Part shown: in pieces, positions 8,787 through 18,590 of the stretch
How the letters are laid out: every line of letters starts with the position of its first letter
Numbering within the stretch: the stretch's first letter is position 1
From: Acaryochloris sp. IP29b_bin.137
GTDB lineage: Bacteria > Cyanobacteriota > Cyanobacteriia > Thermosynechococcales > Thermosynechococcaceae
Direction: 5' to 3'
NCBI RefSeq assembly: GCF_028285745.1
Contig: NZ_JANQOP010000039.1
Span: 1 to 42,554 of the forward strand
DNA: 42,554 nt
Program-made: the position numbers and the translations under genes
Notes under the pieces: model-generated
Told to the model about the DNA's origin: nothing
The model's database searches: none
The model's input: only the letters and a program-made list of their open reading frames with translations

Positions 8787-10733
8787 CTATTCTTCTGCGG
8801 TGGGATCCAGAATAACCGGTCGAGAAATTTCACCATCTGGATCTGGGGCGTAGCTGTCCGTCGGGGGAGGCGGTGCTGCTGGCGCTTGCTGTTGAACTGG
8901 AACGGGCTCTGGCTCGTATCGAGGTTCTGGCTCATATCGAGGCTCTGGCTCATACCGAGGTTCTTCCCGACGACGACGGGCGGCATAAATCGCATCTCGT
9001 TCAGCGGCCCAGGCAGCAATCTTATCTTGCGCTTCATTGTATAAAGCCCTGCCGAAGCCAATCTGCGAGGCAGTTGCGATCGCATCCGACAAACGACCAT
9101 TACGGGCTAGGGCACTGGCTTCGTTAAGGATGGGGCGATCTTCGACAGATTGAATGTCAGCGACCCAAGTGTAAATATCATCCTGCGCTTCTCGATAAAG
9201 CGATCGCCCAGATTGAATTTGTTCTGCCGTTTTGATGGCATCGTTTAGCTTGCCCGCTTTTGCGAGCTGACGTGCCTCATCCAGAATGGGTTGATCTTCC
9301 ACCTTCTCAATCGATTCTTCCCATTCCACCATCAGGGTTTGGGCTTCACCCTGCAACGGATTGCCAATCTCCACTTTCCGTGCTTCCAAAATGGCCGCTT
9401 GGAAACCCGCCGTTGTATTTTGGGTAGCAAATTGGCGGGCTCGGGCCAAGATTTGCCGATCTTGGAAAGTATTAATCTGTTGATCCCACCGAGCAATTAA
9501 GGTTTGAGCTGGGATTCGACCTGGTTTCTCGGTATCAATCAAGGCCGCATGATCAATGGCCAACTGATAGGTATGGACATTGTCAATGTTGGCAAAGAAT
9601 TTCGCCAGATGGAGCTGGCCGGTATTTTGAATTTTTTGCTCCCAGGTTTCAACGCGATCTCGATTTTTCTCAAACAAGTCGCTTTTGCGATCAATCTGCT
9701 CAGCTAAGGCCCAGGCATGGATATAACTGTAGAAATCATCCTCTTCAACGGTCGCCTCTGCTCGACTAAGCTGAACTAAAGTAGTTGCATTCTTGGCGGC
9801 TTTGGTATCGGGCGGAATCCATTGAGCAGCAGCTATCGCCTCCTCAAACTGACCATACTCTTGATGCTCTTCAGATAGATCGAGCAGCTTTTGGCTCCAT
9901 TTTTCAATATTTTCCTGGACTTCGTCCTTGGCAAGACGCTTCGGATCAATTTTGCTAGCGAGTTGAATGGCTTCGGCAAAGTCTTTAGCTTGACCGTAGG
10001 CAGCAACGTCTTGGGCTTTATACAGATCCTGGAACGCTTTTTTCTCAATCGCCATATCTCCCAGGATTTTATCGGCCTGGCCTTGCCAATAACGATCTCC
10101 TAATTGCACCAAGGACCGAACCTGCAATGCTGCCTGGGTCCAGTCTTGCTTCTTAATTGCATTGCGGGCATTTTCTAGGGATTCTTCGCCTGCTTCCCAA
10201 TTCGCTTCCCATCGTTTGATTAAACGCTTCGACTCCGGCTGAATGCTGCTTGCATCGGGCACTTCTCTCGCCAAGCTAATCGCCTCTTTGAGATTGCCCT
10301 TCGACAGTTCTCTGCGAGCGAGACCCAGAATAGAGCGAGACCACTCATCGGAGAGGAGAGAAACCCTTGGAAAAAGGGGATGCTCTTCATCCCATTTTTC
10401 AGCAATGGCTAAGGCGGCTTTGATATCTTTGACATTGCCCTTGCGAGCCAGCTGATCGGCACATTCTAGCTGTTCTGCCTCGGAAAGGGTTGCGGCAATC
10501 TGCTTGCAATTGGGCGTAGGCGGTAAACTCGACAACCACTGCAACGCTGTCACGCCTGTCACCCAAGATACGACAATTGTGATCAGCCAAGGCCACCCTT
10601 TGAAGGTCACAATTTTAATCAAGGTGTTTTGGACCTTCTGGACCCTAGCGTTTTGCTTGGGATTCGGTAGATCCGATCCTTGTCCAGGTTCCAGTGAAGG
10701 AGGATTGCTTTCAGCAGGTTGGTTACTCGTCAT
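8787..10733 (-). CDS. Membrane-anchored helical-repeat protein, function unknown
   Basis: A 648-residue protein with a Pro/Ser-rich cytoplasmic N-terminus, one membrane segment (about residues 47-67, WPWLITIVVSWVTGVTALQWL without its first residue as core), and a long helical region from 75 to 580. The helical part is built of degenerate units of about 50 residues; the clearest two are near 485-535 (DEARQLAKAGKLNDAIKTAE) and 535-585 (NEASALARNGRLSDAIATAS), resembling TPR/Sel1-type solenoids. Residues 590-610 are three copies of a Pro-Glu-Arg-Tyr unit, followed by a Pro/Ala/Gln tail. I know the family as a cyanobacterial conserved protein sometimes mislabelled 'chromosome segregation ATPase'; no Walker motif is present. 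A scaffold role at the membrane is inference. Confidence 0.7.
   Translation of the reverse strand: MTSNQPAESNPPSLEPGQGSDLPNPKQNARVQKVQNTLIKIVTFKGWPWLITIVVSWVTGVTALQWLSSLPPTPNCKQIAATLSEAEQLECADQLARKGNVKDIKAALAIAEKWDEEHPLFPRVSLLSDEWSRSILGLARRELSKGNLKEAISLAREVPDASSIQPESKRLIKRWEANWEAGEESLENARNAIKKQDWTQAALQVRSLVQLGDRYWQGQADKILGDMAIEKKAFQDLYKAQDVAAYGQAKDFAEAIQLASKIDPKRLAKDEVQENIEKWSQKLLDLSEEHQEYGQFEEAIAAAQWIPPDTKAAKNATTLVQLSRAEATVEEDDFYSYIHAWALAEQIDRKSDLFEKNRDRVETWEQKIQNTGQLHLAKFFANIDNVHTYQLAIDHAALIDTEKPGRIPAQTLIARWDQQINTFQDRQILARARQFATQNTTAGFQAAILEARKVEIGNPLQGEAQTLMVEWEESIEKVEDQPILDEARQLAKAGKLNDAIKTAEQIQSGRSLYREAQDDIYTWVADIQSVEDRPILNEASALARNGRLSDAIATASQIGFGRALYNEAQDKIAAWAAERDAIYAARRRREEPRYEPEPRYEPEPRYEPEPVPVQQQAPAAPPPPTDSYAPDPDGEISRPVILDPTAEE
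8905..8958 (-). repeat. Three tandem 18-bp repeats encoding PEPRYE units
   Basis: Three consecutive 18-bp units (8905-8922, 8923-8940, 8941-8958) that differ at only one to three positions. They encode repeated Glu-Pro-Arg-Tyr-Glu-Pro in the C-terminal tail of the helical-repeat protein. In-frame unit length means copy-number change would keep the frame. Confidence 0.9.
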
Positions 10734-10884
10734 ATCCTAGGAACTAAAGCAGAAAATCACACGAAGACTTGGCACGATCTATCAAATTTTGATGCATTTC
10801 ACCCATCTATATAGTGTTGGTAAAGCGGAAACAAGCCTCATGTAGATAATAGGCTAGAAAACTGAGAATTGACAGCTCAGCAAA

Positions 10885-10955
10885 AATAGCCCATCCATTC
10901 AAGGCCAGGCGCAGCGAGTAAGCAGCCTAAAATATGCCTTGAGGATTGGGCTATT
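10885..10955 (-). terminator. Probable terminator of rpmI-rplT
   Basis: Long imperfect inverted repeat: arm AATAGCCCA...TCAAGGC (10885-10904) pairs with GCCTTGA...TGGGCTATT (10936-10955), with a short internal bulge and a loop of about 30 nt. Read on the minus strand it is followed by TATTTTTG. It lies about 45 bp beyond the rplT stop. The loop is longer than in a classic terminator. Confidence 0.5.
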
Positions 10956-10999
10956 GATGGGGATGCCGGGACCAAGCGAATCGCTATAGTAACAGGGCG

Positions 11000-11350
11000 C
11001 TAGGCTTTAGCCACGAGTTCAACAATCTTGCTAAAGCTATCTGGGTCCGTGGCGGCGAGCTGGGCCAGCATTTTGCGGTTGAGCTGGATATTGGCCCGCT
11101 TCAGCTGTCCCATAAATTGGCTATAGCTAACGCCATGCTGCCGGGTTGCGGCATTAATGCGAGCAATCCACAGACGGCGAAAATCTCTTTTACGCTTGCG
11201 GCGATCGCGGTAGGCGTTACGTAACGCTTTCATCACCTGCTGATTGGCGATTCTAAACAGGCGAGAGTGTGAGCCTCGGAAGCCTTTGGCGAGTTTTAAT
11301 ATTTTTTTGCGGCGCTTGCGAGCGACGTTGCCGCGTTTGACGCGAGTCAT
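11000..11350 (-). CDS. rplT: 50S ribosomal protein L20
   Basis: Component of the large ribosomal subunit that binds 23S rRNA early in assembly. The 116-residue product is very basic and has the L20 signature: [19 protein letters not shown] at the N-terminus, [20 protein letters not shown], the family pattern [14 protein letters not shown], and the C-terminal globular part [19 protein letters not shown]. It lies 85 bp downstream of rpmI in the same direction, the usual pairing. infC, often upstream in other bacteria, is absent here. Confidence 0.98.
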   Translation of the reverse strand: MTRVKRGNVARKRRKKILKLAKGFRGSHSRLFRIANQQVMKALRNAYRDRRKRKRDFRRLWIARINAATRQHGVSYSQFMGQLKRANIQLNRKMLAQLAATDPDSFSKIVELVAKA

Positions 11351-11435
11351 GGTCCTGGTCCTTGTTGGTGAATTTTTAGGTAGGGAAAATTATTTTAGGT
11401 ATGAAATTGGAAGTTTGACGCCTTAGAGCCACGCC

Positions 11436-11633
11436 CTAGGAGTAAGGCATCATCGCCCGAACGTTTTCTGCGTCTTGCTCACTGACAACAGTTTTCTTTG
11501 AAAGGCGACTCTTACGGTCGGGGCCTTTATGCTCTAACAGATGGTTCTTATATGCCTTGCGACGCATAAATTTGCCGCTTCCGCTTCGTTTAAAGCGCTT
11601 GGCAGCGGATCGTCGGGTTTTAAGTTTGGGCAT
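11436..11633 (-). CDS. rpmI: 50S ribosomal protein L35
   Basis: A 65-residue basic ribosomal protein starting [20 protein letters not shown] and containing [13 protein letters not shown], diagnostic of L35. The frame stays open upstream to 11699, but the ATG at 11631-11633 gives the family start; the extension overlaps the promoter described at 11670-11699. It is the first gene of the rpmI-rplT operon, divergent from clpB. Confidence 0.98.
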   Translation of the reverse strand: MPKLKTRRSAAKRFKRSGSGKFMRRKAYKNHLLEHKGPDRKSRLSKKTVVSEQDAENVRAMMPYS

Positions 11634-11669
11634 TGTTCGTCTAGAATCGCAGCATCGACACAAACTAGC

Positions 11670-11699
11670 ATCATAGTATAAGTAACAACTTATTGACAA
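11670..11699 (-). promoter_or_regulatory. Sigma-70-type promoter of rpmI-rplT
   Basis: On the minus strand a -35 element TTGTCA (11699-11694) and a -10 element TATGAT (11675-11670) are separated by 18 bp. Transcription would start near 11663, giving a leader of about 30 nt before the rpmI ATG at 11633. Both hexamers are five-of-six or close to consensus. Confidence 0.45.
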
Positions 11700-11723
11700 T
11701 AGCTAGTCAAAAAGGATGGGTAA

Positions 11724-11816
11724 CCCCCGGATAGGGGGGCAGGCTGAGAGAAGAATCTTAAATTTGGGCCAAGACTGCTGACGGTGCAGAGGACGGCAAT
11801 ACCTATTCCCCTAGGG
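11724..11816. other. G/C-run hairpins between rpmI and clpB
   Basis: Two compact dyads lie in the divergent region: CCCCC (11724-11728) with GGGGGG (11734-11739), and CCCC with GGGGGG around a CCTAGG centre near 11808-11820. Nothing resembling a CIRCE operator was found. A TACAAT hexamer at 11852-11857 could be a -10 element for clpB but has no clear -35. Role unknown. Confidence 0.3.
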
Positions 11817-11916
11817 GGGAAGACCGATCTTAGGTAACGCTCTTCCCTCTCTACAATGGCAGTAGGCGAAAGGCCCGCCTATCATTAATCCCCAATGTCC
11901 AGGAGGTTCTCCATTT

Positions 11917-14559
11917 ATGCAACCCACCAATCATGAGCAGTTTACTGAGAAAGCTTGGGCTGCGATTGTACGGACATCAGATTTAGCCAAAGAAGCCCAA
12001 CAACAGCAAATCGAGAGTGAGCATTTACTGCAAGCCCTAATTGAAGAAGATGGCTTAGCAGGACAGATTTTTACTAAAGCGGGAGCTGATATGCAGCGCG
12101 TCCGCGATCGCACCACGGAATTTATCAATCGGCAAGCCAAATTAACCACCCCTAGTGATTCGGTTTACTTAGGTCGGAGCTTAGACACCCTCTTTGATCG
12201 GGCCGAGACTTTTCGTCGCTCCTTTGGAGATGATTTTATTTCCATTGAGCATTTGGTCTTGGGCTATATCGAAGATGATCGCTTCGGCCAACCCCTCCTG
12301 CAAGGACTAGGCTTGACAGAGCAAATGTTAAAGCAAGCGGTCACGGATATTCGGGGCAGTCATAAAGTCACGGATAAAAATCCAGAAGGCAAGTATGAGT
12401 CTCTGGAGAAATATGGTCGAGACCTCACAGAACTGGCGCGGGAAGGCAAGCTGGACCCCGTGATTGGCCGTGACGATGAGATTCGGCGAACGATTCAGAT
12501 CCTATCTCGACGGACCAAAAACAACCCAGTTTTAATTGGAGAACCGGGCGTTGGTAAAACGGCGATTGCTGAAGGGTTAGCCCAGCGAATTGTGGCTCGC
12601 GATGTACCGGAATCCTTGCGAGATCGCAAATTGATTGCCCTAGATATGGGGTCCCTGATTGCCGGAGCCAAATATCGCGGTGAATTCGAGGAACGTCTCA
12701 AATCCGTCCTTAAAGAAGTCACTGAATCTGACGGTCAGATGATCTTATTTATTGACGAGATCCATACGGTCGTTGGGGCAGGGGCCAGTCAAGGAGCCAT
12801 GGATGCGGGGAACTTGCTGAAGCCGATGTTGGCCCGAGGTGAGCTGCGCTGTATTGGGGCCACCACTCTAGATGAATACCGCAAGTATATTGAAAAAGAT
12901 GCGGCCCTAGAACGACGCTTCCAGCAAGTCTATATTGATCAGCCCAATATCCAAGACACCGTCTCGATTTTGCGAGGGCTGAAGGAACGGTATGAAGTCC
13001 ATCACGGGGTCAAGATTTCTGATAATGCTCTGGTGGCCGCAGCAACCCTCTCCACTCGCTATATCAGCGACCGCTTTCTCCCCGATAAAGCCATTGACCT
13101 GATGGATGAAGCGGCAGCCAAACTAAAAATGGAAATTACCTCCAAGCCGGAAGAGCTAGACGAAATTGATCGTAAAATCCTCCAGCTAGAAATGGAGCGT
13201 TTATCCCTAGAGAAGGAAAGCGATCGCGCTTCTTTAGAACGTCTGGAGCGGATCGAACAAGAGATTGCCAACCTGCAGGAAGATCAGAAGACCCTGAATG
13301 CCCAATGGCAGTCGGAGAAACAGATTATCGATGATATCCAAACCATCAAAGAAGAGATTGACCGGGTCAATATCGAGATTCAGCAAGCCGAGCGTAACTA
13401 TGACCTTAACCATGCGGCTGAGCTTAAATATGGCAGACTTACCAATCTGCAGCGTCAGCTTGAATCGGCGGAAACCCAGCTAGCCCAACGCCAAACCAAT
13501 ACTAATTCGCTCTTAAGAGAAGAGGTTACGGATGCCGACATAGCTGAAATCATCTCTAAATGGACGGGGATTCCCGTGAGCAAGCTGGTGGCCTCGGAAA
13601 TGGAGAAGCTGCTGCACCTAGAGGATGAACTACATCAGCGGGTGATTGGTCAGGAAGAGGCAGTAACGGCAGTGTCTGATGCGATTCAGCGATCGCGGGC
13701 GGGTCTTGCGGATCCGAATCGTCCCATTGCTAGCTTTATTTTCTTAGGTCCCACCGGCGTAGGTAAGACAGAGCTAGGCAAAGCTTTAGCTGCCTATCTC
13801 TTTGATACCGAAGATGCCATGGTTCGCATCGATATGTCGGAATATATGGAAAAACATACGGTGGCCCGGATGATTGGGGCGCCCCCGGGTTATGTCGGCT
13901 ATGACGAAGGCGGTCAACTCACCGAAGCCGTGCGGCGACGTCCCTATGCGGTCATCCTATTCGATGAAATTGAGAAGGCCCATCCCGATGTTTTTAACAT
14001 CATGCTGCAAATTCTCGATGATGGCCGAGTCACGGATTCTCAGGGTCGCACCGTTGACTTTAAGAACGCCGTGATTATTATGACCAGCAATATTGGCTCT
14101 CAACATATTCTGGACTTGGCTGGGGATGATAGTCGCTATAACGAAATGCATAATCGGGTCATGGATGCCATGCGCTCCCACTTCCGACCTGAATTTCTCA
14201 ACCGAATTGATGAACTGATTATTTTCCGTAGCCTGCGCAAGGATCAATTGCGCCGGATCACCCAACTGCAGGTACAAAGGCTGGCAAATCGGCTGAGCGA
14301 TCGAAAGATGTCTCTTAAACTTTCCGAAGCGGCCTTAGATTTCCTGGCAGAAGTGGGGTACGACCCGGTCTATGGAGCTAGACCGCTGAAGCGAGCGATC
14401 CAGAAAGAGCTAGAGACTCAAATTGCCAAAGCGATTTTGCGCGGAGACTTTGGGGAAGGCGATACGATTCTTGCGGATGCCGAGAATGAGCGCTTAACCT
14501 TTAAGCGTATGGAATCAGACGTTGCAGCCTATCCCGTTACAGGAGCCGTTAGTTCTTAG
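11917..14559 (+). CDS. clpB: ATP-dependent disaggregase ClpB
   Basis: Hexameric AAA+ chaperone that, with DnaK, threads aggregated proteins through its pore. The 880-residue protein has the N-domain (1-150, with the Clp_N repeats [13 protein letters not shown] and [12 protein letters not shown]), NBD1 with Walker A GEPGVGKT (208-215) and Walker [10 protein letters not shown], a coiled-coil middle domain (about 405-525), NBD2 with Walker A GPTGVGKT (611-618) and [14 protein letters not shown], and the ClpB C-terminal domain ([17 protein letters not shown]). The middle domain distinguishes ClpB from ClpC/ClpA. The start is fixed by a strong AGGAGGT site 10 nt upstream of the ATG. A good terminator follows at 14659. 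Whether it is the heat-inducible or constitutive paralogue cannot be told. Confidence 0.97.
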   Translation: MQPTNHEQFTEKAWAAIVRTSDLAKEAQQQQIESEHLLQALIEEDGLAGQIFTKAGADMQRVRDRTTEFINRQAKLTTPSDSVYLGRSLDTLFDRAETFRRSFGDDFISIEHLVLGYIEDDRFGQPLLQGLGLTEQMLKQAVTDIRGSHKVTDKNPEGKYESLEKYGRDLTELAREGKLDPVIGRDDEIRRTIQILSRRTKNNPVLIGEPGVGKTAIAEGLAQRIVARDVPESLRDRKLIALDMGSLIAGAKYRGEFEERLKSVLKEVTESDGQMILFIDEIHTVVGAGASQGAMDAGNLLKPMLARGELRCIGATTLDEYRKYIEKDAALERRFQQVYIDQPNIQDTVSILRGLKERYEVHHGVKISDNALVAAATLSTRYISDRFLPDKAIDLMDEAAAKLKMEITSKPEELDEIDRKILQLEMERLSLEKESDRASLERLERIEQEIANLQEDQKTLNAQWQSEKQIIDDIQTIKEEIDRVNIEIQQAERNYDLNHAAELKYGRLTNLQRQLESAETQLAQRQTNTNSLLREEVTDADIAEIISKWTGIPVSKLVASEMEKLLHLEDELHQRVIGQEEAVTAVSDAIQRSRAGLADPNRPIASFIFLGPTGVGKTELGKALAAYLFDTEDAMVRIDMSEYMEKHTVARMIGAPPGYVGYDEGGQLTEAVRRRPYAVILFDEIEKAHPDVFNIMLQILDDGRVTDSQGRTVDFKNAVIIMTSNIGSQHILDLAGDDSRYNEMHNRVMDAMRSHFRPEFLNRIDELIIFRSLRKDQLRRITQLQVQRLANRLSDRKMSLKLSEAALDFLAEVGYDPVYGARPLKRAIQKELETQIAKAILRGDFGEGDTILADAENERLTFKRMESDVAAYPVTGAVSS

Positions 14560-14658
14560 AAAGTTGGCCTATCGCTATGCTGCTCCCGATGCTTCAGGCG
14601 GACGTCAGCGTTTCTAAAACCCTGATTCTTAAGCTAAAACCCGTTTATTCAATTGATT

Positions 14659-14695
14659 GACGAGGATCCTCAAAGAGAATCCTCGTCTAATTTTT
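14659..14695 (+). terminator. Rho-independent terminator of clpB
   Basis: Perfect 9-bp arms GACGAGGAT (14659-14667) and ATCCTCGTC (14679-14687) around an 11-nt loop, followed by TAATTTTT. It lies 100 bp after the clpB stop in the right orientation. Confidence 0.75.
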
Positions 14696-14731
14696 GGCAT
14701 TGGTTCGATTAATCGCTCACTTTGGCCTTGA

Positions 14732-14833
14732 TATAGCACTACGCATTTTGCTTAGGACGGATTTCGTGCTTAGAGATTCACATTTGCGAAGTTCTGCTCA
14801 GTGGGCGTCTTAACACGCTTTCGTAGTGCTATA
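14732..14833. mobile_element. MITE-like element with 12-bp terminal inverted repeats
   Basis: Perfect 12-bp inverted repeats TATAGCACTACG (14732-14743) and CGTAGTGCTATA (14822-14833) bound a 102-bp segment with no coding frame. The ends begin with TA, fitting insertion at a TA dinucleotide as in the IS630/Tc1 superfamily, so this could be a non-autonomous derivative. The pairing of the two ends could alternatively form a long-loop hairpin. Only one copy is present in the window, so mobility is an inference. Confidence 0.5.
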
Positions 14834-14925
14834 CACCCTACTTCCCCTCTTCCGGGTGATCCCTCAGCTTGAAAAGAGTCCTATTGATCGCCTATATTTA
14901 GCACGATCGTTCGTTTTATATAATT

Positions 14926-15645
14926 ATGATTTCTTTTTACTTTGCGAAACCATCCCTATTTAGTCGGCCAGTCTGGATTACGTTATTGGAGAAGCAGCTC
15001 GACTTTCAACCGATCTATGTGGAGATGGGCAATCAAGAGCAATTTTCGCCTGAATTTAGAGCCCTCAATCCCTTCTCACGAATTCCGGTGTTGGTTGACG
15101 ATGGCTTTAGGGTGATGGAGTCGCAAGCCATCTTGGATTATCTGGAGACGAAATATCCCGCCCCTAAATTGTTACCAAGTGGGGCAGAAGCCTTGGCGAC
15201 CGTGCGAATGGTGCAAATGGTGTCCATCAATGAGTTGGTCCCCGCCATCGGTGAACTCCTGATGCAACCGGAAGAGAAGCGAACCTATGCCCAAAATCGG
15301 GCGAACACAGCTTTAGATCTTTTCGAAACGTTATTGGGAAATGCTCCCTACTTTGGTGGCGATCAGCTCAGTTTAGGAGATATTATGGCGGGTTCCTTGG
15401 TGCCCGTGGCTGGGGATCTGGGGATTAGCCTAGAGAACCATCCGCACCTGCAAACGTGGATCAAAACGCTGATGTCAAGGCCAGCATGGCAGCACACTCA
15501 GCTATCGGATGCCGAAAAGGCAAGATTTTTGCGTAGTATCCGGGCGATGAGCAAGATTTGGCAACGTCGTCGTCGGCAACGAGCCGAGATACTCCTTGAA
15601 CCCAACAAAACCGCTCCCTCAAGCTCAAGCCCAGGGAGCAGTTGA
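14926..15645 (+). CDS. Glutathione S-transferase family protein
   Basis: A 239-residue cytosolic GST-fold protein. The N-terminal thioredoxin-like domain (1-80) starts MISFYFAKPSLFSRPVW and has the cis-proline segment FSRIPVLVDDG and the gamma-glutamyl-binding ESQAILDYLE. The helical C-terminal domain (90-205) contains GNAPYFGGDQLSLGDIMAGS, the conserved GST N-capping motif region. The likely catalytic Ser is in the SLFSRP segment; the substrate is unknown. Residues beyond 205 form a basic, then Ser/Pro-rich tail (RRRRQR...SSSSPGSS), longer than in typical GSTs. Its 3' end overlaps the terminator that serves the convergent gap1 gene. The AT-rich upstream region has no recognisable ribosome-binding site. 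Confidence 0.88.
   Translation: MISFYFAKPSLFSRPVWITLLEKQLDFQPIYVEMGNQEQFSPEFRALNPFSRIPVLVDDGFRVMESQAILDYLETKYPAPKLLPSGAEALATVRMVQMVSINELVPAIGELLMQPEEKRTYAQNRANTALDLFETLLGNAPYFGGDQLSLGDIMAGSLVPVAGDLGISLENHPHLQTWIKTLMSRPAWQHTQLSDAEKARFLRSIRAMSKIWQRRRRQRAEILLEPNKTAPSSSSPGSS
15605..15639 (-). terminator. Probable terminator of gap1, inside the GST gene end
   Basis: Perfect 7-bp GC-rich arms GCTCCCT (15613-15619) and AGGGAGC (15633-15639) with a 13-nt loop, followed on the minus strand by GGTTTTGTT. It lies 43 bp past the gap1 stop and overlaps the last codons of the convergent GST gene. Confidence 0.5.
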
Positions 15646-15681
15646 AAGCCTATGAATTTAAGGGAGACTACACGAAGGAGA

Positions 15682-16791
<1,110 letters not shown>

Positions 16792-16883
16792 TCAGTAAAA
16801 GGACAACTCCAATCTCGCCATCCCGAGGTCGTGTCAATAAACCACTACACAGAAAACGAACCAATCCCCATACACGTCAATGT

Positions 16884-16897
16884 GTAATGTGAATTAC
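16884..16897. promoter_or_regulatory. Candidate NtcA-binding site GTA-N8-TAC
   Basis: The sequence GTAATGTGAATTAC fits the NtcA consensus GTA-N8-TAC exactly. It sits 162 bp upstream of the gap1 start and 262 bp upstream of the pyk start, so it could serve either gene. Sugar-catabolic genes including gap1 and pyk are known to rise on nitrogen starvation in Synechocystis under NtcA and SigE. A well-spaced canonical -10 (TAN3T about 22 bp downstream) is not obvious on either strand. Confidence 0.45.
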
Positions 16898-16900
16898 GCT

Positions 16901-16928
16901 GAGTACCAGTCCCCTGGCAGGTGTACTC
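16901..16928. repeat. Inverted repeat next to the NtcA-like site
   Basis: Perfect 6-bp arms GAGTAC and GTACTC separated by 16 bp, with further internal symmetry CCAG...CTGG. It lies 3 bp after the GTA-N8-TAC motif. It could be an operator or an RNA hairpin in a leader. Confidence 0.4.
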
Positions 16929-17159
16929 AATGGGGTATTCGACGAGAGGAAACCTTTTATCTCAATATCTGTTGAAATGCTGTAGAGAAAGAAAACCTGA
17001 ATGAAGTCTGAAAAGACGATTGCGAATCAGAAAAGCGCAACCATCCATACGTTAGGGGCGAACTCAGGAAGGGAAGGTTTTCCTAATCAATTTTTTAGAT
17101 CAGTTAGCTATTCAAGATAAGGTTGTAGAACTGTCACTCCTCCCCACAGATAAGAAATC

Positions 17160-18584
17160 GTGACTGTCGAACTAACCCATCGTACCAAAATTGTCGCCAC
17201 TATTGGTCCAGCCAGTAGCTCTCCAGAGATAATTCGCAATATGGTCAAAGCGGGAATGGACGTGGCTCGCCTCAACTTTTCCCATGGCACCTATGAACAA
17301 CATGCTCAGATGGTGACATTACTCCGGTCTGTGTCGAGTGAGTTGGATACCCCCATTACGCTTTTGCAGGATTTACAAGGCCCCAAAATCCGAGTGGGGC
17401 AGATTGCGGGCAACTCCATGACATTAACCGCGGGTGAGCGGTTAACCTTAGTGGCGGAAGAACATTTCCACAATCAACCTCAGACCATTGCGATTGATTA
17501 TTCCTACTTGGCGACCGAAGCCCAAGCCGGTACTCCGATCTTGATGGATGATGGCTTATTGGAATTACGAGTTGAAGCGGTTGAGAATGATCAAATCCAT
17601 TGCCAAATTATTCAAGGCGGGATTCTAGGCAGCCGCAAGGGTGTCAATCTCCCCAGCCTAGATTTGCAGCTTCCGTCTCTAACAGACAAGGATCGGCAAG
17701 ATTTGGCGTTTGGCCTGTCCCAAGGGGTAGATTGGGTGTCCCTCAGCTTTGTGCGGCGAGCCGCAGATATTCATGTTCTAAAAGAGCTGCTAGCCAAACA
17801 TGGGGCTGCAGATGTACCCGTGATGGCGAAGATTGAGAAACCCCATGCGATCGCAAATCTGGAAGCCATCCTAGATGCCTGTGATGCGGTGATGGTGGCC
17901 CGAGGGGATTTAGGCGTCGAAATGAGTGCGGAAAAAGTCCCTAAGCTGCAGAAGCAGATTATACGCGCTTGCAATAAGCGCAACCTCCCCGTGGTCACGG
18001 CTACCCAAATGTTGGATAGCATGATTCGCAATCCTCGACCGACGCGCGCCGAAGCCAGTGATGTAGCCAATGCCATTATTGATGGCACGGATGCGGTGAT
18101 GTTGTCAGGAGAATCGGCTGTAGGCAAATATCCCGTCAAAGCAGTGGAAATGCTGGCCCGGATCGCCACGGATGTGGAACCGGATTTAAACTTCGTCAAT
18201 AACCCGCCTGCCTGCTTTGATGAAACCCATGCCTTGAGTGAAGCGCTCAGTGCGATTCAGGATGTGCTCACCTTAAAGTGCATCGCCGCCTTTACCTCAA
18301 CCGGCTATACGGCTTTAATGGCGGCAGGGGAGCGACCCCGGCACCCCGTGATTGCCATTACCCCTTTCGAGAAGGTCTATCATCGCCTCAACTTGGTTTG
18401 GGGCGTGAAGCCCATCTTAATTGACCACCAGGTCGAATCCTTCGAGGAGTTGGTATCCCAAGCCCAATCGTACCTATTGGCCAAGGAAATTGTGGATTAT
18501 GGAGACAAAATCTTGATTATTGGAGGAATTCCCACCCAGCAGCCGCGAGGGACTAATTTCATCAAGATTCATCGGATTGAGTAG
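17160..18584 (+). CDS. pyk: Pyruvate kinase
   Basis: Converts phosphoenolpyruvate and ADP to pyruvate and ATP, the last step of glycolysis. The 474-residue product starts [16 protein letters not shown] near residue 8, has RLNFSHG, the barrel motif [12 protein letters not shown], the catalytic-lysine signature [19 protein letters not shown], and [21 protein letters not shown]. The regulatory C-domain ends at residue 474; the PEP-utiliser-like C-terminal extension found in the ~590-residue cyanobacterial isozyme is absent, so this is the short form. The start is GTG at 17160, the only one that gives the conserved N-terminus; there is no clear ribosome-binding site. The stop is only 6 bp from that of the convergent P-type ATPase. 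Confidence 0.96.
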   Translation: MTVELTHRTKIVATIGPASSSPEIIRNMVKAGMDVARLNFSHGTYEQHAQMVTLLRSVSSELDTPITLLQDLQGPKIRVGQIAGNSMTLTAGERLTLVAEEHFHNQPQTIAIDYSYLATEAQAGTPILMDDGLLELRVEAVENDQIHCQIIQGGILGSRKGVNLPSLDLQLPSLTDKDRQDLAFGLSQGVDWVSLSFVRRAADIHVLKELLAKHGAADVPVMAKIEKPHAIANLEAILDACDAVMVARGDLGVEMSAEKVPKLQKQIIRACNKRNLPVVTATQMLDSMIRNPRPTRAEASDVANAIIDGTDAVMLSGESAVGKYPVKAVEMLARIATDVEPDLNFVNNPPACFDETHALSEALSAIQDVLTLKCIAAFTSTGYTALMAAGERPRHPVIAITPFEKVYHRLNLVWGVKPILIDHQVESFEELVSQAQSYLLAKEIVDYGDKILIIGGIPTQQPRGTNFIKIHRIE

Positions 18585-18590
18585 GGGTGA

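Noticed and set aside
8679-9127. Plus-strand frames antisense to the end of the helical-repeat protein gene
   Set aside because: They lie over a well-supported minus-strand gene and its tandem repeat; the encoded sequences are low-complexity mirror images.
11739-11800. GGCTGAGAG, the CTGAGA motif of TPP riboswitches, in the rpmI-clpB gap
   Set aside because: The matching downstream motifs (ACC...CUGAUC and the conserved 3' arm) are absent and neither neighbouring gene is a thiamine gene.
17134-17150. CACTCCTCCCCAC resembling the Yfr1 core ACTCCTCACAC
   Set aside because: It differs from the conserved core and lacks the flanking stem-loops of Yfr1.
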